Assembly: GCF_002161065.1 (NCBI RefSeq)
Contig: NZ_NFLV01000011.1
Span: forward strand, 55,858 to 119,857
Direction: 5' to 3'
DNA: 64,000 nt
DNA from: Eubacterium sp. An11
GTDB taxonomy: Bacteria; Bacillota; Clostridia; Lachnospirales; Lachnospiraceae
The position numbers and the translations under genes are program-made. Below, one piece after another: positions 17,529-25,649 of the stretch. Each line of letters begins with the position of its first letter. The stretch's first letter is position 1. The notes below the pieces were generated by a model that had not been told where the DNA came from, ran no database searches, and saw only the letters and a program-made list of their open reading frames with translations.

Positions 17529-18170
17529 ATGCGTGAAGTAAATCCGATGGATACGAACAGGGCTGTGAGCTGGCAGATGTATATTGACGCGCCGATGCCC
17601 ATGGTGACAATATTTAAAACCTTAGATATCACCAGATTGATGCGGCTTAAGGAAAGCGGATATAAGCTGAACATGCTGTTGTGTTTCTGTATCCTGCAGG
17701 CAGCGGCCGGGACCGGAGAATTCCGGCTTCTTCCGGTGGGAAAAAAGATGATGGAGTATGACAAGATTGGTATCAATGTCATTGTTGCCAATGAAAACGG
17801 CGGCATTAATTCCTGTGATATCCCGTTTGAGAGCAGTCTGGAAACGTTCAATGCCAGATATCTGGAACTGACAGAACAGGTGCGGCGGACCTGTGTTGAT
17901 CATGAAATACAGGATCACATGATCGTGGGGACGTCCAGTCTGGTAAAGTATGATATTGACGGAGCGGTGAATATGTACAGCGGCATTTTTAATAATCCTT
18001 TTCTGATCTGGGGCAAATACAGAACAGAGTCAGAGAGGGTGAAACTGCCGTTGTCCTTTCAGTTTCACCATGTGCAGATGGATGGCATGGAGGCCTGTGA
18101 ATTTCTGGAAAATGTGCAGAGAAAGGTGGATATTTTGGCGGAAGAAATTGCAGAAAACAGGGCGATTTAA
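17529..18170 (+). CDS. chloramphenicol O-acetyltransferase-like protein
   Basis: A 213-residue member of the CAT fold. The catalytic motif is present near the C-terminus as SFQFHHVQMDGMEACEF, which contains the HHxxxDG signature with the general-base histidine. The N-terminal region around YIDAPMPMVTIFKTLDIT also follows the family, and NPFLIWGKY fits the pre-catalytic strand. Many gut Firmicutes carry such CatA-like proteins without proven drug resistance, so the substrate is uncertain. AAAGGAGG precedes the ATG. No mobile gene accompanies it beyond the dispersed repeat upstream. Confidence 0.85.
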   Translation: MREVNPMDTNRAVSWQMYIDAPMPMVTIFKTLDITRLMRLKESGYKLNMLLCFCILQAAAGTGEFRLLPVGKKMMEYDKIGINVIVANENGGINSCDIPFESSLETFNARYLELTEQVRRTCVDHEIQDHMIVGTSSLVKYDIDGAVNMYSGIFNNPFLIWGKYRTESERVKLPLSFQFHHVQMDGMEACEFLENVQRKVDILAEEIAENRAI

Positions 18171-18246
18171 AATAATTGGGCAAAAAAGGCAGTATATAAT
18201 CAATAACACAGGGGAGATTACAAATATTTGGAGGAGATAGTATATA

Positions 18247-18756
18247 ATGATTATGAATTTTCATCCGTGGAAAATTGACGTTGACGTCGATGCCACCAGA
18301 CAATTTTATGAGGAGAATGACTGTGCGGAGGACAGGGATATCAACCAAAAGTTTTATGACAAAATGTCTCAGGCTCAGAAAGATTTTTTTGCATCCATCG
18401 GGGTGGACATTCAAAAGATAAAAGCGAAAGAAAGGATACATGAGATTCCCGGCGAGGAGGATCTGCCGGGTGGAAAAGTGTACATAAGAACACTGGATTT
18501 TCTGTTCTGCGGCAGGTTTTTATCTATTCCGGATTACCAGCAGCACATTTACAGTGATGAGGAAATCACCGGGCTGGAACTTCCGGATACCCTTCGGGTC
18601 GTTACGATGCCGGAAGGAGAAAAACTGCCGGTATATGATATTGACGGCTGGGCCTGCGTGTTTAAACACCCGTTTTTCCGCATGGAAGAGTGCCAGTATA
18701 AAAAATGGGACTGCGGCTATGTGATGGGCTCCATCCTGCTGATGAAAGATTTATAA
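18247..18756 (+). CDS. unknown protein, DUF3786-like
   Basis: A 169-residue soluble, acidic protein without signal peptide or membrane span. Features are YDKMSQAQKDFFASIGVD, several aromatic/acidic stretches and a C-terminal segment with CQYKKWDCGYVMG. Two cysteines there and one in FLFCGRF could bind metal or be structural. DUF3786 is a guess from overall composition. GGAGGAG lies 10 bases upstream. It is followed by a GNAT gene 30 bases downstream and probably co-transcribed with it. Confidence 0.5.
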   Translation: MIMNFHPWKIDVDVDATRQFYEENDCAEDRDINQKFYDKMSQAQKDFFASIGVDIQKIKAKERIHEIPGEEDLPGGKVYIRTLDFLFCGRFLSIPDYQQHIYSDEEITGLELPDTLRVVTMPEGEKLPVYDIDGWACVFKHPFFRMEECQYKKWDCGYVMGSILLMKDL

Positions 18757-18786
18757 AAACAGACATAGGGAGAGAAGAGCAGCAAC

Positions 18787-19302
18787 ATGATCAGAAAATT
18801 TGTACCGGAAGATTTGCAGGAGGTTATGTCCATCTGGCTGGAAACCAATCAGAAAGCTCATGATTTTATTGCTTCTGATTACTGGAGCAGCCACTATGAG
18901 ATGGTGAAAGAAATGCTGCCCCGGGTAGAAGTGTATGTGTTTGAAACAGATGAAAAAAATGTCCGGGCAGCCGGGAAGATATACGAAGAGGCGGCCGCGG
19001 ATATCAGAGAACATACTGTCCGCAGATTGGCCGGATTCATCGGTATCACCGGCGGCTATATTGCCGGAATCTTTGTGAAAGAAGGAGAACAGTCCCGGGG
19101 AGTGGGAAAGCAGCTGCTTGACCATGCAAAGAAGGGCAGAAGGAGACTCACATTGCAGGTCTATGAAAAAAATGACCGTGCCATACATTTTTATCAGCGG
19201 GAGGGATTTCATGTGAGATACTCCGATGTGGATGAGAATACGGGAGAGGCGGAGTTTTTGATGGAGTGGAAAGAGCAAGATATCAATAGAAAAAACAAAT
19301 AG
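18787..19302 (+). CDS. GNAT family N-acetyltransferase
   Basis: A 171-residue acetyl-CoA-dependent acetyltransferase. The CoA-binding motif A is VKEGEQSRGVGKQLLDHAKK, containing the R-G-x-G-x pattern, followed by LQVYEKNDRAIHFYQREGF (motif B). The substrate cannot be told; the closest general resemblance is to YjaB/PhnO-type proteins. A poly-lysine-free basic C-terminus (WKEQDINRKNK) follows. AGAGAAGAGCAGC is a moderate ribosome binding site. The gene ends before a bidirectional terminator facing asnA. Confidence 0.85.
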   Translation: MIRKFVPEDLQEVMSIWLETNQKAHDFIASDYWSSHYEMVKEMLPRVEVYVFETDEKNVRAAGKIYEEAAADIREHTVRRLAGFIGITGGYIAGIFVKEGEQSRGVGKQLLDHAKKGRRRLTLQVYEKNDRAIHFYQREGFHVRYSDVDENTGEAEFLMEWKEQDINRKNK

Positions 19303-19355
19303 TATCTTTGATAAGAGAGCATACAGCAGCGGAGATAGATAGCAAGAACAAAAAG

Positions 19356-19411
19356 TGCCCGAAACCATATCTTTGTCATTCGTTCAAGACAAGGAAAGTG
19401 GTATTCGGGCA
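19356..19411. terminator. terminator between the GNAT gene and asnA
   Basis: TGCCCGAA (19356-19363) pairs with TTCGGGCA (19404-19411); inner bases TTTGTC and GACAA extend the stem. AAAA precedes it and TCTTTCTTT follows it, so it could act for both converging genes. Confidence 0.65.
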
Positions 19412-19434
19412 TCTTTCTTTAATAGAAATTCTTA

Positions 19435-19518
19435 TGTAATGAAAAGGCCTCTGCCTTTACAGGATCGTAATACCTCTGTAATGAAAAAGTCTCTGTCTTT
19501 ACAGGATCGTAATGCCTC
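19435..19518. repeat. 42-bp tandem duplication at the asnA 3' end
   Basis: Two adjacent 42-base copies (19435-19476 and 19477-19518) differ at only a few positions. Each contains the reverse complement of the last asnA codons (for Gly-Ile-Thr-Ile-Leu-stop). The copy nearer the gene is used; the outer one is a relic of the duplicated gene end. Confidence 0.85.
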
Positions 19519-20509
19519 TTGCAGCCGCCTCATCATAAATCTCGTCCGGCCATACGGAAACCTGAATCTCGCCGATGTGAGCCTTCCGCAGGAAGAACAT
19601 GCAGATGCGGGACTGGCCGATGCCGCCGCCGATAGTCTGCGGAAGCTTGCCTTCCAGTAAAGCTTTCTGGAATGGCAGTTTGGCTCTTTCTTCGCAGCCG
19701 GCTTTTTTCAGCTGCTCGGCAAGGCTTTCCGCGTTGACACGGATACCCATGGAAGAGAGCTCCAGGGCGATGTCCAGAACCGGATAGTAAACAAGGATGT
19801 CGCCGTTTAATTTCCAGTCATCGTAGTCCGGCGCGCGGCCGTCATGTTTTTCGCCGTTGGAGAGAATGTCGCCAATCTGCATTAAGAAAACGGCGCCGTA
19901 TTTTTTGACGATCTCGTATTCCCGCTCTTTGGCGCTCATGCCCGGATACAGATCCACCAGTTCCTGGGTGGTGATGAAAGTGATCTCTTCCGGGAGGAAA
20001 CATTCCACATAGTCGTATTTGTTGGCCACATATTTTTCTGTGACACGCAGAGCCTCATATACGGCCTTGACCGTATCCCGGAGAGTCTGTTCATTTCTTT
20101 CGTCTTCCGGAATGATTTTTTCCCAGTCCCACTGATCCACGAAGATCGAGTGGATGTTGTCGGTATCCTCATCCCGGCGGATGGCGTTCATATCTGTGTA
20201 TAAACCTTCTCCCACGTTGAAATTATAACGTTTTAACGCGAGACGTTTCCACTTGGCGAGAGAGTGGACGATCTCAAAAGGTTTGTCGTCCTGCTCTTTG
20301 ACGCCAAAGCTTACCGGGCGTTCCACGCCGTTTAAGTTATCATTGAGGCCGGATTCCGGGGAAACGAAAAGCGGAGCGGACACTCGTTTCAGGTTCAGCT
20401 CTGCGGCCAGTTCCCGCTGGAAAAAGTCTTTGACCTGCTTGATGGCAATCTGTGTTTCTTTTAAATTCAGGAGAGGTTTGTACCCCTCCGGAATAACGAT
20501 TTGACTCAT
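19499..20509 (-). CDS. asnA: aspartate-ammonia ligase (asparagine synthetase A)
   Basis: Makes asparagine from aspartate, ammonia and ATP. The 336 residues match the family. Recognisable segments are the N-terminal YKPLLNLKETQIAIKQVKDF, VERPVSFGVKE, SLAKWKRLALKRYNF, DMNAIRRDED, SIFVDQWDWEKII and, near the end, TIGGGIGQSRICMFFL, the ATP-binding class II-like motif. It lies 13 bases downstream of asnS, so synthesis of asparagine and its tRNA charging are co-expressed. The ATG has AGGAAGGGG upstream. Its last codons are tandemly duplicated downstream. Confidence 0.96.
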   Translation of the reverse strand: MSQIVIPEGYKPLLNLKETQIAIKQVKDFFQRELAAELNLKRVSAPLFVSPESGLNDNLNGVERPVSFGVKEQDDKPFEIVHSLAKWKRLALKRYNFNVGEGLYTDMNAIRRDEDTDNIHSIFVDQWDWEKIIPEDERNEQTLRDTVKAVYEALRVTEKYVANKYDYVECFLPEEITFITTQELVDLYPGMSAKEREYEIVKKYGAVFLMQIGDILSNGEKHDGRAPDYDDWKLNGDILVYYPVLDIALELSSMGIRVNAESLAEQLKKAGCEERAKLPFQKALLEGKLPQTIGGGIGQSRICMFFLRKAHIGEIQVSVWPDEIYDEAAARGITIL

Positions 20510-20522
20510 AAAAATCCCCTTC

Positions 20523-21914
20523 CTATAATTCGCAGTTGTTAACGGTCCTTGGGAATGGAATGACGTCACGGATGTTGCTCATGCCTGTCAGATACATGAC
20601 GCAGCGCTCAAAACCGAGGCCAAAACCGGAATGCCTTGCGGAACCATATTTACGAAGATCCAGATAAAATTCATAATCTTCTCTGTTCAGTCCCAGTTCA
20701 TCCATTCTTGCCACCAGTTTGTCGTAATCATCTTCACGCTGGCTTCCGCCGATGATTTCTCCGATTCCTGGAACCAGGCAGTCCATGGCGGCTACCGTCT
20801 TATTATCTTCGTTCATCTTCATATAGAAGGCCTTGATTTCTTTCGGGTAGTCAGTGACGAATACCGGACGTTTAAATTCTTTCTCTGTCAGATAACGCTC
20901 GTGTTCTGTCTGTAAATCACAGCCCCAGCTTACCTTGTATTCAAATTCATCATTGTGTTTTTCCAGGATGGCAATGGCGTCGGTGTAGGTCACATGGGCA
21001 AAATCAGATTCTGCCACATGGCGGAGACGCTCGATGAGTCCTTTATCCACAAATTTGTTGAAGAACTCCATTTCTTCCGGCGCATTTTCCAGGACATAGT
21101 TGATCACGTATTTTAACATGCTCTCTGCAAGAATCATATTATCCTGCAGGTCGGCAAATGCCATCTCCGGCTCGATCATCCAGAATTCGGCCGCATGTCT
21201 GGTGGTATTGGAGTTCTCCGCCCGGAACGTCGGTCCGAACGTATAAATGTTTTTAAATGCCATGGCGTAGGTTTCTCCGTTCAACTGGCCGCTGACAGTC
21301 AGGTTGGTCGGTTTGCCAAAAAAATCTTTTGTGAAGTCCACAGTGCCGTCAGCAGTTTTCGGGATATTCTGAAGATCCAGTGTGGTCACCTGGAACATTT
21401 CTCCGGCACCCTCGCAGTCGCTTCCTGTGATCAGCGGGGTGTGCACGTAGACGAAATCTCTCTCCTGGAAAAACTTGTGAATCGCGTAGGCGATCAAAGA
21501 GCGCACACGGAATACCGCCTGGAAGGTATTGGTCCGGGGACGGAGATGGGAAATCGTCCGGAGATATTCGAAACTGTGGCGTTTTTTCTGCAGCGGATAA
21601 TCCGGAGCAGATGCACCCTCAATCTGCACTTCGCTGGCCTGCACCTCAAACGGCTGTTTTGCCTGCGGGGTCGGCACAAGGGTGCCTTTTACGATTAACG
21701 CAGCGCCCACATTCAGCTTGGTGATGTCGGCAAAATTGCTGAGGGTATCTGAATAAACCACCTGCAGCGGTTCAAAAAAAGTACCGTCGTTGACTACCAG
21801 GAATCCAAAAGTTTTGGAATCTCGTTTGCTTCTCAGCCAGCCGCCGATGGTGATTTCCTGATTGAGATACTGCTCCCGATTCCTGTACAAATCTTTAATT
21901 GATGTCAGTTCCAT
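20523..21914 (-). CDS. asnS: asparaginyl-tRNA synthetase
   Basis: A class IIb synthetase of 463 residues. The N-terminal OB fold binds the anticodon ([19 protein letters not shown]). The catalytic core shows motif 2 ([20 protein letters not shown]), the asparagine-specific WMIEPEMAF and motif 3 ([13 protein letters not shown]). The start ATG at 21914 is preceded by AAAGGAG; a TTG two codons earlier is less likely. It heads the asnS-asnA operon from a promoter at 22004-22032. I see no T-box leader: the leader is only about 80 nt. Confidence 0.97.
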   Translation of the reverse strand: MELTSIKDLYRNREQYLNQEITIGGWLRSKRDSKTFGFLVVNDGTFFEPLQVVYSDTLSNFADITKLNVGAALIVKGTLVPTPQAKQPFEVQASEVQIEGASAPDYPLQKKRHSFEYLRTISHLRPRTNTFQAVFRVRSLIAYAIHKFFQERDFVYVHTPLITGSDCEGAGEMFQVTTLDLQNIPKTADGTVDFTKDFFGKPTNLTVSGQLNGETYAMAFKNIYTFGPTFRAENSNTTRHAAEFWMIEPEMAFADLQDNMILAESMLKYVINYVLENAPEEMEFFNKFVDKGLIERLRHVAESDFAHVTYTDAIAILEKHNDEFEYKVSWGCDLQTEHERYLTEKEFKRPVFVTDYPKEIKAFYMKMNEDNKTVAAMDCLVPGIGEIIGGSQREDDYDKLVARMDELGLNREDYEFYLDLRKYGSARHSGFGLGFERCVMYLTGMSNIRDVIPFPRTVNNCEL

Positions 21915-22003
21915 TCTCAAAGCTCCTTTGCTTTTTATTTAGTTTTTGTTTTTCTGTGCTTCTGCGTCAGTTTTGCAGAAAACACGGCGCATACTCGAGT
22001 TAT

Positions 22004-22032
22004 AGTCTACTATATTCTAAAAAATAGTGCAA
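22004..22032 (-). promoter_or_regulatory. asnS promoter (minus strand)
   Basis: On the minus strand, TTGCAC (22027-22032) and TAGACT (22004-22009) are 17 bases apart, about 90 bases before the asnS start. Confidence 0.5.
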
Positions 22033-22110
22033 GAATGAGGTGGATTTTTTCCGGACAGAACGATAGAAAATATGTCAGGGGCGGACATGAAACAAAACAG
22101 GAACAAGCGA

Positions 22111-22144
22111 AAAATAAAAAAGGAGAAGAAAAATCCTTCTCCTC
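22111..22144 (-). terminator. terminator after the flavin reductase-rubredoxin gene
   Basis: Read on the minus strand, AGGAGAAGGA pairs with TCTTCTCCT around a T-rich loop and is followed by TTTTTTATTTTT. It lies 16 bases after the stop of the gene at 22160-22774. Confidence 0.85.
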
Positions 22145-22159
22145 TCTGTTCATACACTG

Positions 22160-22774
22160 TTATGAGATTACTTTTTTAAAGTCAATGGCTCCGTGCTTAC
22201 ACAGCGGGCAGATGAAATCAGCCGGAAGTTCTTCTCCCTCATACACATAACCGCAGATCTGACAGACCCAGGTCACCTTTCCGGTTTTTGGAGCTGCCGG
22301 AGCCGGTTTGATATTTTTCTGATAATAGGTGTAAGTGGTGGACGGATCATCGGAAAGCTTTTCTCCGGCGACGACGTCGGCGATGAACATAGTATGAGTG
22401 CCAAGATCAATGCTCTGCACTACCTTTGCGGAAATATAAGCATTGGTTCCCTCGGTGATATAGCAGATGCCGTTGTCTGCTCTCTTAGCGGCGGTATAAC
22501 CGTCAAACTTGTCCACATCCCGTCCGCTCTGGAAGCCAAAATGTTTGAAGGTGTCAAAACTTGCCTTCTCTGACAGGATGGATACATTAAATTCACCGGT
22601 ACGCTCGATCATACCATGAGTATAATTGGCTTTGTTGACTGTCAGGGAGATTCGAAGCGGTGTATCGGTAACCTGCGCAGCGGTATTGGTGATACATCCG
22701 TTATCTTTATCGCCTTCTTTGGCGGTCACAACAAATAATCCGTAAGTCAGTGAAAACATTACGCTGTTATCCAT
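22160..22774 (-). CDS. flavin reductase-rubredoxin fusion protein
   Basis: A 204-residue cytoplasmic redox protein. Residues 1-155 follow the FMN-binding flavin reductase-like fold (VMFSLTYGLFVVTAKEGDKD, NGCITNTAAQVTD, GEFNVSILSEKASF). After an alanine/proline linker (KPAPAAPKTGK) comes a rubredoxin domain with both CxxC pairs, CQICGYVYEGEELP and CPLCK. Such fusions (high-molecular-weight rubredoxins) pass electrons from NAD(P)H-linked partners to flavodiiron proteins or other anaerobic reductases. AAAGGAG precedes the ATG. It is divergent from the nitrogenase-like locus, with about 130 bp between the two promoters, which makes it a possible electron carrier for that system. Confidence 0.85.
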   Translation of the reverse strand: MDNSVMFSLTYGLFVVTAKEGDKDNGCITNTAAQVTDTPLRISLTVNKANYTHGMIERTGEFNVSILSEKASFDTFKHFGFQSGRDVDKFDGYTAAKRADNGICYITEGTNAYISAKVVQSIDLGTHTMFIADVVAGEKLSDDPSTTYTYYQKNIKPAPAAPKTGKVTWVCQICGYVYEGEELPADFICPLCKHGAIDFKKVIS

Positions 22775-22906
22775 AAGTAAACTCCTTTCTCTGGTCTCTG
22801 AAGATGAAAGCCGCGCGGAAAATACAGACGGCCAAAGCAGAAACGTCTGTAAGGATATCTGTTGGTGGAATCCATCTGCAAAGCTGTTCATTGTTATTTT
22901 TAGATA

Positions 22907-22935
22907 ATTATAACAGACATGCGAGTAATGTTCAA
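22907..22935 (-). promoter_or_regulatory. promoter of the flavin reductase-rubredoxin gene
   Basis: On the minus strand TTGAAC (22930-22935) and a perfect TATAAT (22907-22912) are 17 bases apart, giving a leader of about 125 nt. It faces away from the nitrogenase-like promoter at 23064-23091. Confidence 0.7.
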
Positions 22936-23063
22936 CAATAAAAATAGTAATTATTATTAATTTATAAAGCGCTTTGGCCATGTGACCGGTCAGCTGTGTC
23001 AGCAGAGTGTTTCCGGGATATCATGACTGAACAGTTATAATATGTACAGAAAACAGAATAATT

Positions 23064-23091
23064 TTGCTTGTCTCATACAGAGGTTTATGAT
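23064..23091 (+). promoter_or_regulatory. promoter of the nitrogenase-like/hyp locus
   Basis: TTGCTT (23064-23069) and TATGAT (23086-23091) with a 16-base spacer. Transcription from here would give a leader of about 350 nt before nifH1. The DNA between 22936 and 23063 shows no gene. Confidence 0.5.
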
Positions 23092-23097
23092 ATCCTG

Positions 23098-23450
23098 TAT
23101 ACAAATGAAAATCAGCTCTGACGGCAAGGAATACCGAGCGGGAATAGTTGAGGAGAAATCGTTGAGACGATAGAGAAAACAGAAGATTCAAAAGCAGGAT
23201 GCGGCAGGACCACAGAAAATGTACGGAACAGATGCCGGGATATCTGGCATGAAGCCGAAAACAGATAGAAGGGCAGAGTCTGTTCTTTTGAGGTGGTATC
23301 TGCATGTTTTGCAAAGTCCCTGGAGGAATTCCGGCAGGACGATGTTATATTATTGACGATGGTAATTCATATCCTGAAATATTTCTTTTGCGATCAGAAC
23401 TCCTTTATTTCCATTGCCGGAAGGGCAGTGAAAATAAAAGGAGTTTTTTT
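23098..23450 (+). promoter_or_regulatory. long leader with RBS-sequestering, terminator-like hairpin
   Basis: There is no credible gene in these 350 bases. At the 3' end AACTCCTTTATTT (23398-23410) pairs with AAATAAAAGGAGTT (about 23430-23445), and the inner ATTGCC pairs with GGCAGT. The 3' arm contains the nifH1 ribosome binding site AAAAGGAG and is followed by TTTTTTT directly before the ATG. It could thus act as terminator, ribosome-binding-site lock or both. Further upstream, 23290-23321 has a GGTGGTATCTGCA ... GTCCCT arrangement that recalls the antiterminator part of T-box leaders, but stem I and a specifier loop are not evident to me. Confidence 0.55.
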
Positions 23451-24203
23451 ATGTTAAAAATCGCGATATACGGAAAAGGCGGCATTGGCAAATCCACCAT
23501 CACCAGCAATCTGGCAGCGGCTTTCGCCACCCTTGGCAAAAAGGTAATCCAGATTGGCTGTGATCCGAAGGCAGATTCCACCATTAATTTACTGGGCGGC
23601 ACCACGCCGATGCCGGTGATGAATTACATGAGAGAATATGATGAGGATCCGGAAACCATCGAAGATATTTCCAAAGAGGGCTTCGGCGGCGTCCTCTGCA
23701 TTGAGACCGGCGGCCCGACGCCGGGCCTTGGCTGCGCCGGAAGAGGCATCATCGCCACATTCCAGCTGCTGGAGGATCTGGAACTTTTTGAGAAACGGCA
23801 GCCGGATGTTGTGCTTTATGACGTGTTAGGCGATGTGGTCTGCGGAGGTTTCGCCGCTCCGATCCGGGAAGGCTACGCCAGCAATGTGCTCATTGTGACC
23901 TCTGGTGAGAAAATGGCGCTCTACGCCGCCAACAACATCAACACGGCCGTCAAAAACTTCGAGGACAGAAGCTACGCGAAGGTCTACGGCATCGTACTCA
24001 ACCACCGCAATGTGGAAAATGAAAAAGAAAAAGTGCAGGCCTTTGCCGACGCCGCAGGTCTGCCGATCGTCGGAGAAATCGCCCGCAGCCCGGAAATCAC
24101 CTACTACGAAGACCGCGGGAAGACGGTGGTGGAAGGAGACCCGGATTGTGAAGTGAGCCGGTCATTTTTGAAATTGGCGGAGGAACTGCTGGCAGCAGAG
24201 TAG
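23451..24203 (+). CDS. NifH-like iron protein 1 (nitrogenase superfamily reductase)
   Basis: A 250-residue ATP-driven electron donor of the NifH/BchL superfamily. The P-loop GKGGIGKST (residues 8-16) and the GCDPKADST switch (36-44) are present. Both cysteines that bridge the [4Fe-4S] cluster across the dimer are conserved: C95 in GLGCAGRG and C131 in LGDVVCGGF. It is shorter than true NifH (about 270-295), as in nitrogenase-like group IV proteins. The ATG at 23451 follows AAAAGGAG. Its expected partners are the adjacent NifD1 and NifK1. No nifB, nifE or nifN is in the window, so nitrogen fixation is not supported. Confidence 0.93.
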   Translation: MLKIAIYGKGGIGKSTITSNLAAAFATLGKKVIQIGCDPKADSTINLLGGTTPMPVMNYMREYDEDPETIEDISKEGFGGVLCIETGGPTPGLGCAGRGIIATFQLLEDLELFEKRQPDVVLYDVLGDVVCGGFAAPIREGYASNVLIVTSGEKMALYAANNINTAVKNFEDRSYAKVYGIVLNHRNVENEKEKVQAFADAAGLPIVGEIARSPEITYYEDRGKTVVEGDPDCEVSRSFLKLAEELLAAE

Positions 24204-24257
24204 TTGTCGGTTTGAAGCTACATTTATATGAAGAAGGATAGAGGGAGGAAGTGAAGA

Positions 24258-25649
24258 ATGAACAAAACGACAGTGGAGACAGACAATAAAGTCCCAGGTA
24301 CGAAGAATGCACCGGGGGCCTGTGAATCTTGTTCTGTGGGAGAAGAGAAGGAAGGACGCCGGGCGTTCTGCCTGACTGCCAGGGAGTTGGTAGAGGCGGG
24401 GAAGGATGCTCTGGCCGATGAGATGATCATTAACAGGCATCTGATCTACAGTTCGCCGGCCACGCTGGCCTTTAACTCACCGGGAGCTCAGGGGTTCGGT
24501 GTAAAGCGGGCAGGACTCGCGATTCCGGGTTCGGTGATGCTTCTGGTGGCGCCGGGGTGCTGTGGAAGAAATACGACAATTTTAAGTGAACTGGGCGGTT
24601 ACAGCGACCGGTTTTATTATCTGATGATGGACGAGACCGATATTGTCACCGGAAGACATTTGAAGAAAATCCCGCAGGCAGTGCAGGAGATTTATGACGG
24701 CAGGGAAGAAAAGCCGACGGTGGTGATGATCTGTATCACCTGTGTGGATGCGCTGCTGGGCACCGATATGGAGCGGGTCTGTAAAAAGGCACAGGAGACT
24801 GTGGGTATTCCGGTGCTTCCTTGTTATATGTACGCATTGACAAGAGAGGGACGGAAACCGCCGATGGTTCATGTGCGCCAGTCCATTTATTCTCTGCTGG
24901 AGCCGCGGAAGAAAAAAAGCACTTCGGTGAACCTGCTGGGACATTTTGCGCCGCTCATGGACGACTGCGAGCTTTATGAACTGCTGCGGCAGGCGGGGGT
25001 GAAAACCATCCGGGAAATTTCCCGCTGTGAAAGCTATGAGGAATATCTGTCCATGGCGGAGGCGAATTTTAATCTGGTGCTGGACCCGGAGGCCAGATAT
25101 GCGGCGGAAGATATCCGCAAACGGCTGAACATTCCGTGGATTGAGTTGACCAGACTTTATCAGATGGATAAAATCGCCCGGCAGTACGAGCTGTTCGCCG
25201 CGGCCATCGGGGTGAAGATGGATGACAGCACATACCGCGCGCAGGCGGAAACGGCCGTGAAAGATTTCAAAGAAAAATATCCGAAACTGACGTTTTCAGT
25301 GGGCGAAGGCTGCAACGGAAATGCTTTCGAGCTTTCCCTGGCGCTGATCCGCTATGGCTTCTCTGTGGCGGAAATCTTTGCCAGCATCGGAGAAAATGAT
25401 TTCCTCTACCTGGAAAAGATTGCGCAGTTAAGCCCGGAAACCCGCGTCTATTCCAACCTGGAACCGACTATGATCTACTACGACTGCGCGGAAGCGCCGG
25501 CAGATATTACCATCGGAAAAGACGCCGCTTACTACCATCCGGAAGCAGCGCATCTGGAATGGAGCGACGATATCCAGCCGTTTGGATACGCGGGTGTGCG
25601 GCATTTCTTTGCGGCATGTGAGGAGGTATTGAAATGTAGGGATTTGTAA
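24258..25649 (+). CDS. NifD-like nitrogenase component 1 alpha-type subunit
   Basis: A 463-residue oxidoreductase/nitrogenase component 1 family protein. The P-cluster-type cysteine positions appear as APGCCGRNT (C101/C102) and ICITCVDALLGTD (C159, C162), the latter corresponding to the TCxxxLIGDD motif of NifD. Additional cysteines lie in the N-terminal extension (C22, C25, C38). The FeMo-cofactor ligands of NifD (a cysteine near 275 and a histidine near 442) have no clear counterpart. The family C-terminal PFGYAGVRHFF is present. The last codons (Asp-Leu-stop) come from the dispersed repeat, copy 4. It forms a set with NifH1 and NifK1; the substrate is unknown. Confidence 0.85.
   Translation: MNKTTVETDNKVPGTKNAPGACESCSVGEEKEGRRAFCLTARELVEAGKDALADEMIINRHLIYSSPATLAFNSPGAQGFGVKRAGLAIPGSVMLLVAPGCCGRNTTILSELGGYSDRFYYLMMDETDIVTGRHLKKIPQAVQEIYDGREEKPTVVMICITCVDALLGTDMERVCKKAQETVGIPVLPCYMYALTREGRKPPMVHVRQSIYSLLEPRKKKSTSVNLLGHFAPLMDDCELYELLRQAGVKTIREISRCESYEEYLSMAEANFNLVLDPEARYAAEDIRKRLNIPWIELTRLYQMDKIARQYELFAAAIGVKMDDSTYRAQAETAVKDFKEKYPKLTFSVGEGCNGNAFELSLALIRYGFSVAEIFASIGENDFLYLEKIAQLSPETRVYSNLEPTMIYYDCAEAPADITIGKDAAYYHPEAAHLEWSDDIQPFGYAGVRHFFAACEEVLKCRDL

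Noticed and set aside
22035..22250. Reading frame between asnS and the flavin reductase-rubredoxin gene
   Set aside because: It overlaps the asnS promoter region, the terminator and the 3' end of the real minus-strand gene.
23290..23330. A definite T-box leader before nifH1
   Set aside because: Only the antiterminator-like segment resembles a T-box; stem I, the specifier loop and a matching terminator at the expected place are not clear. It is kept only as a possibility within the leader.
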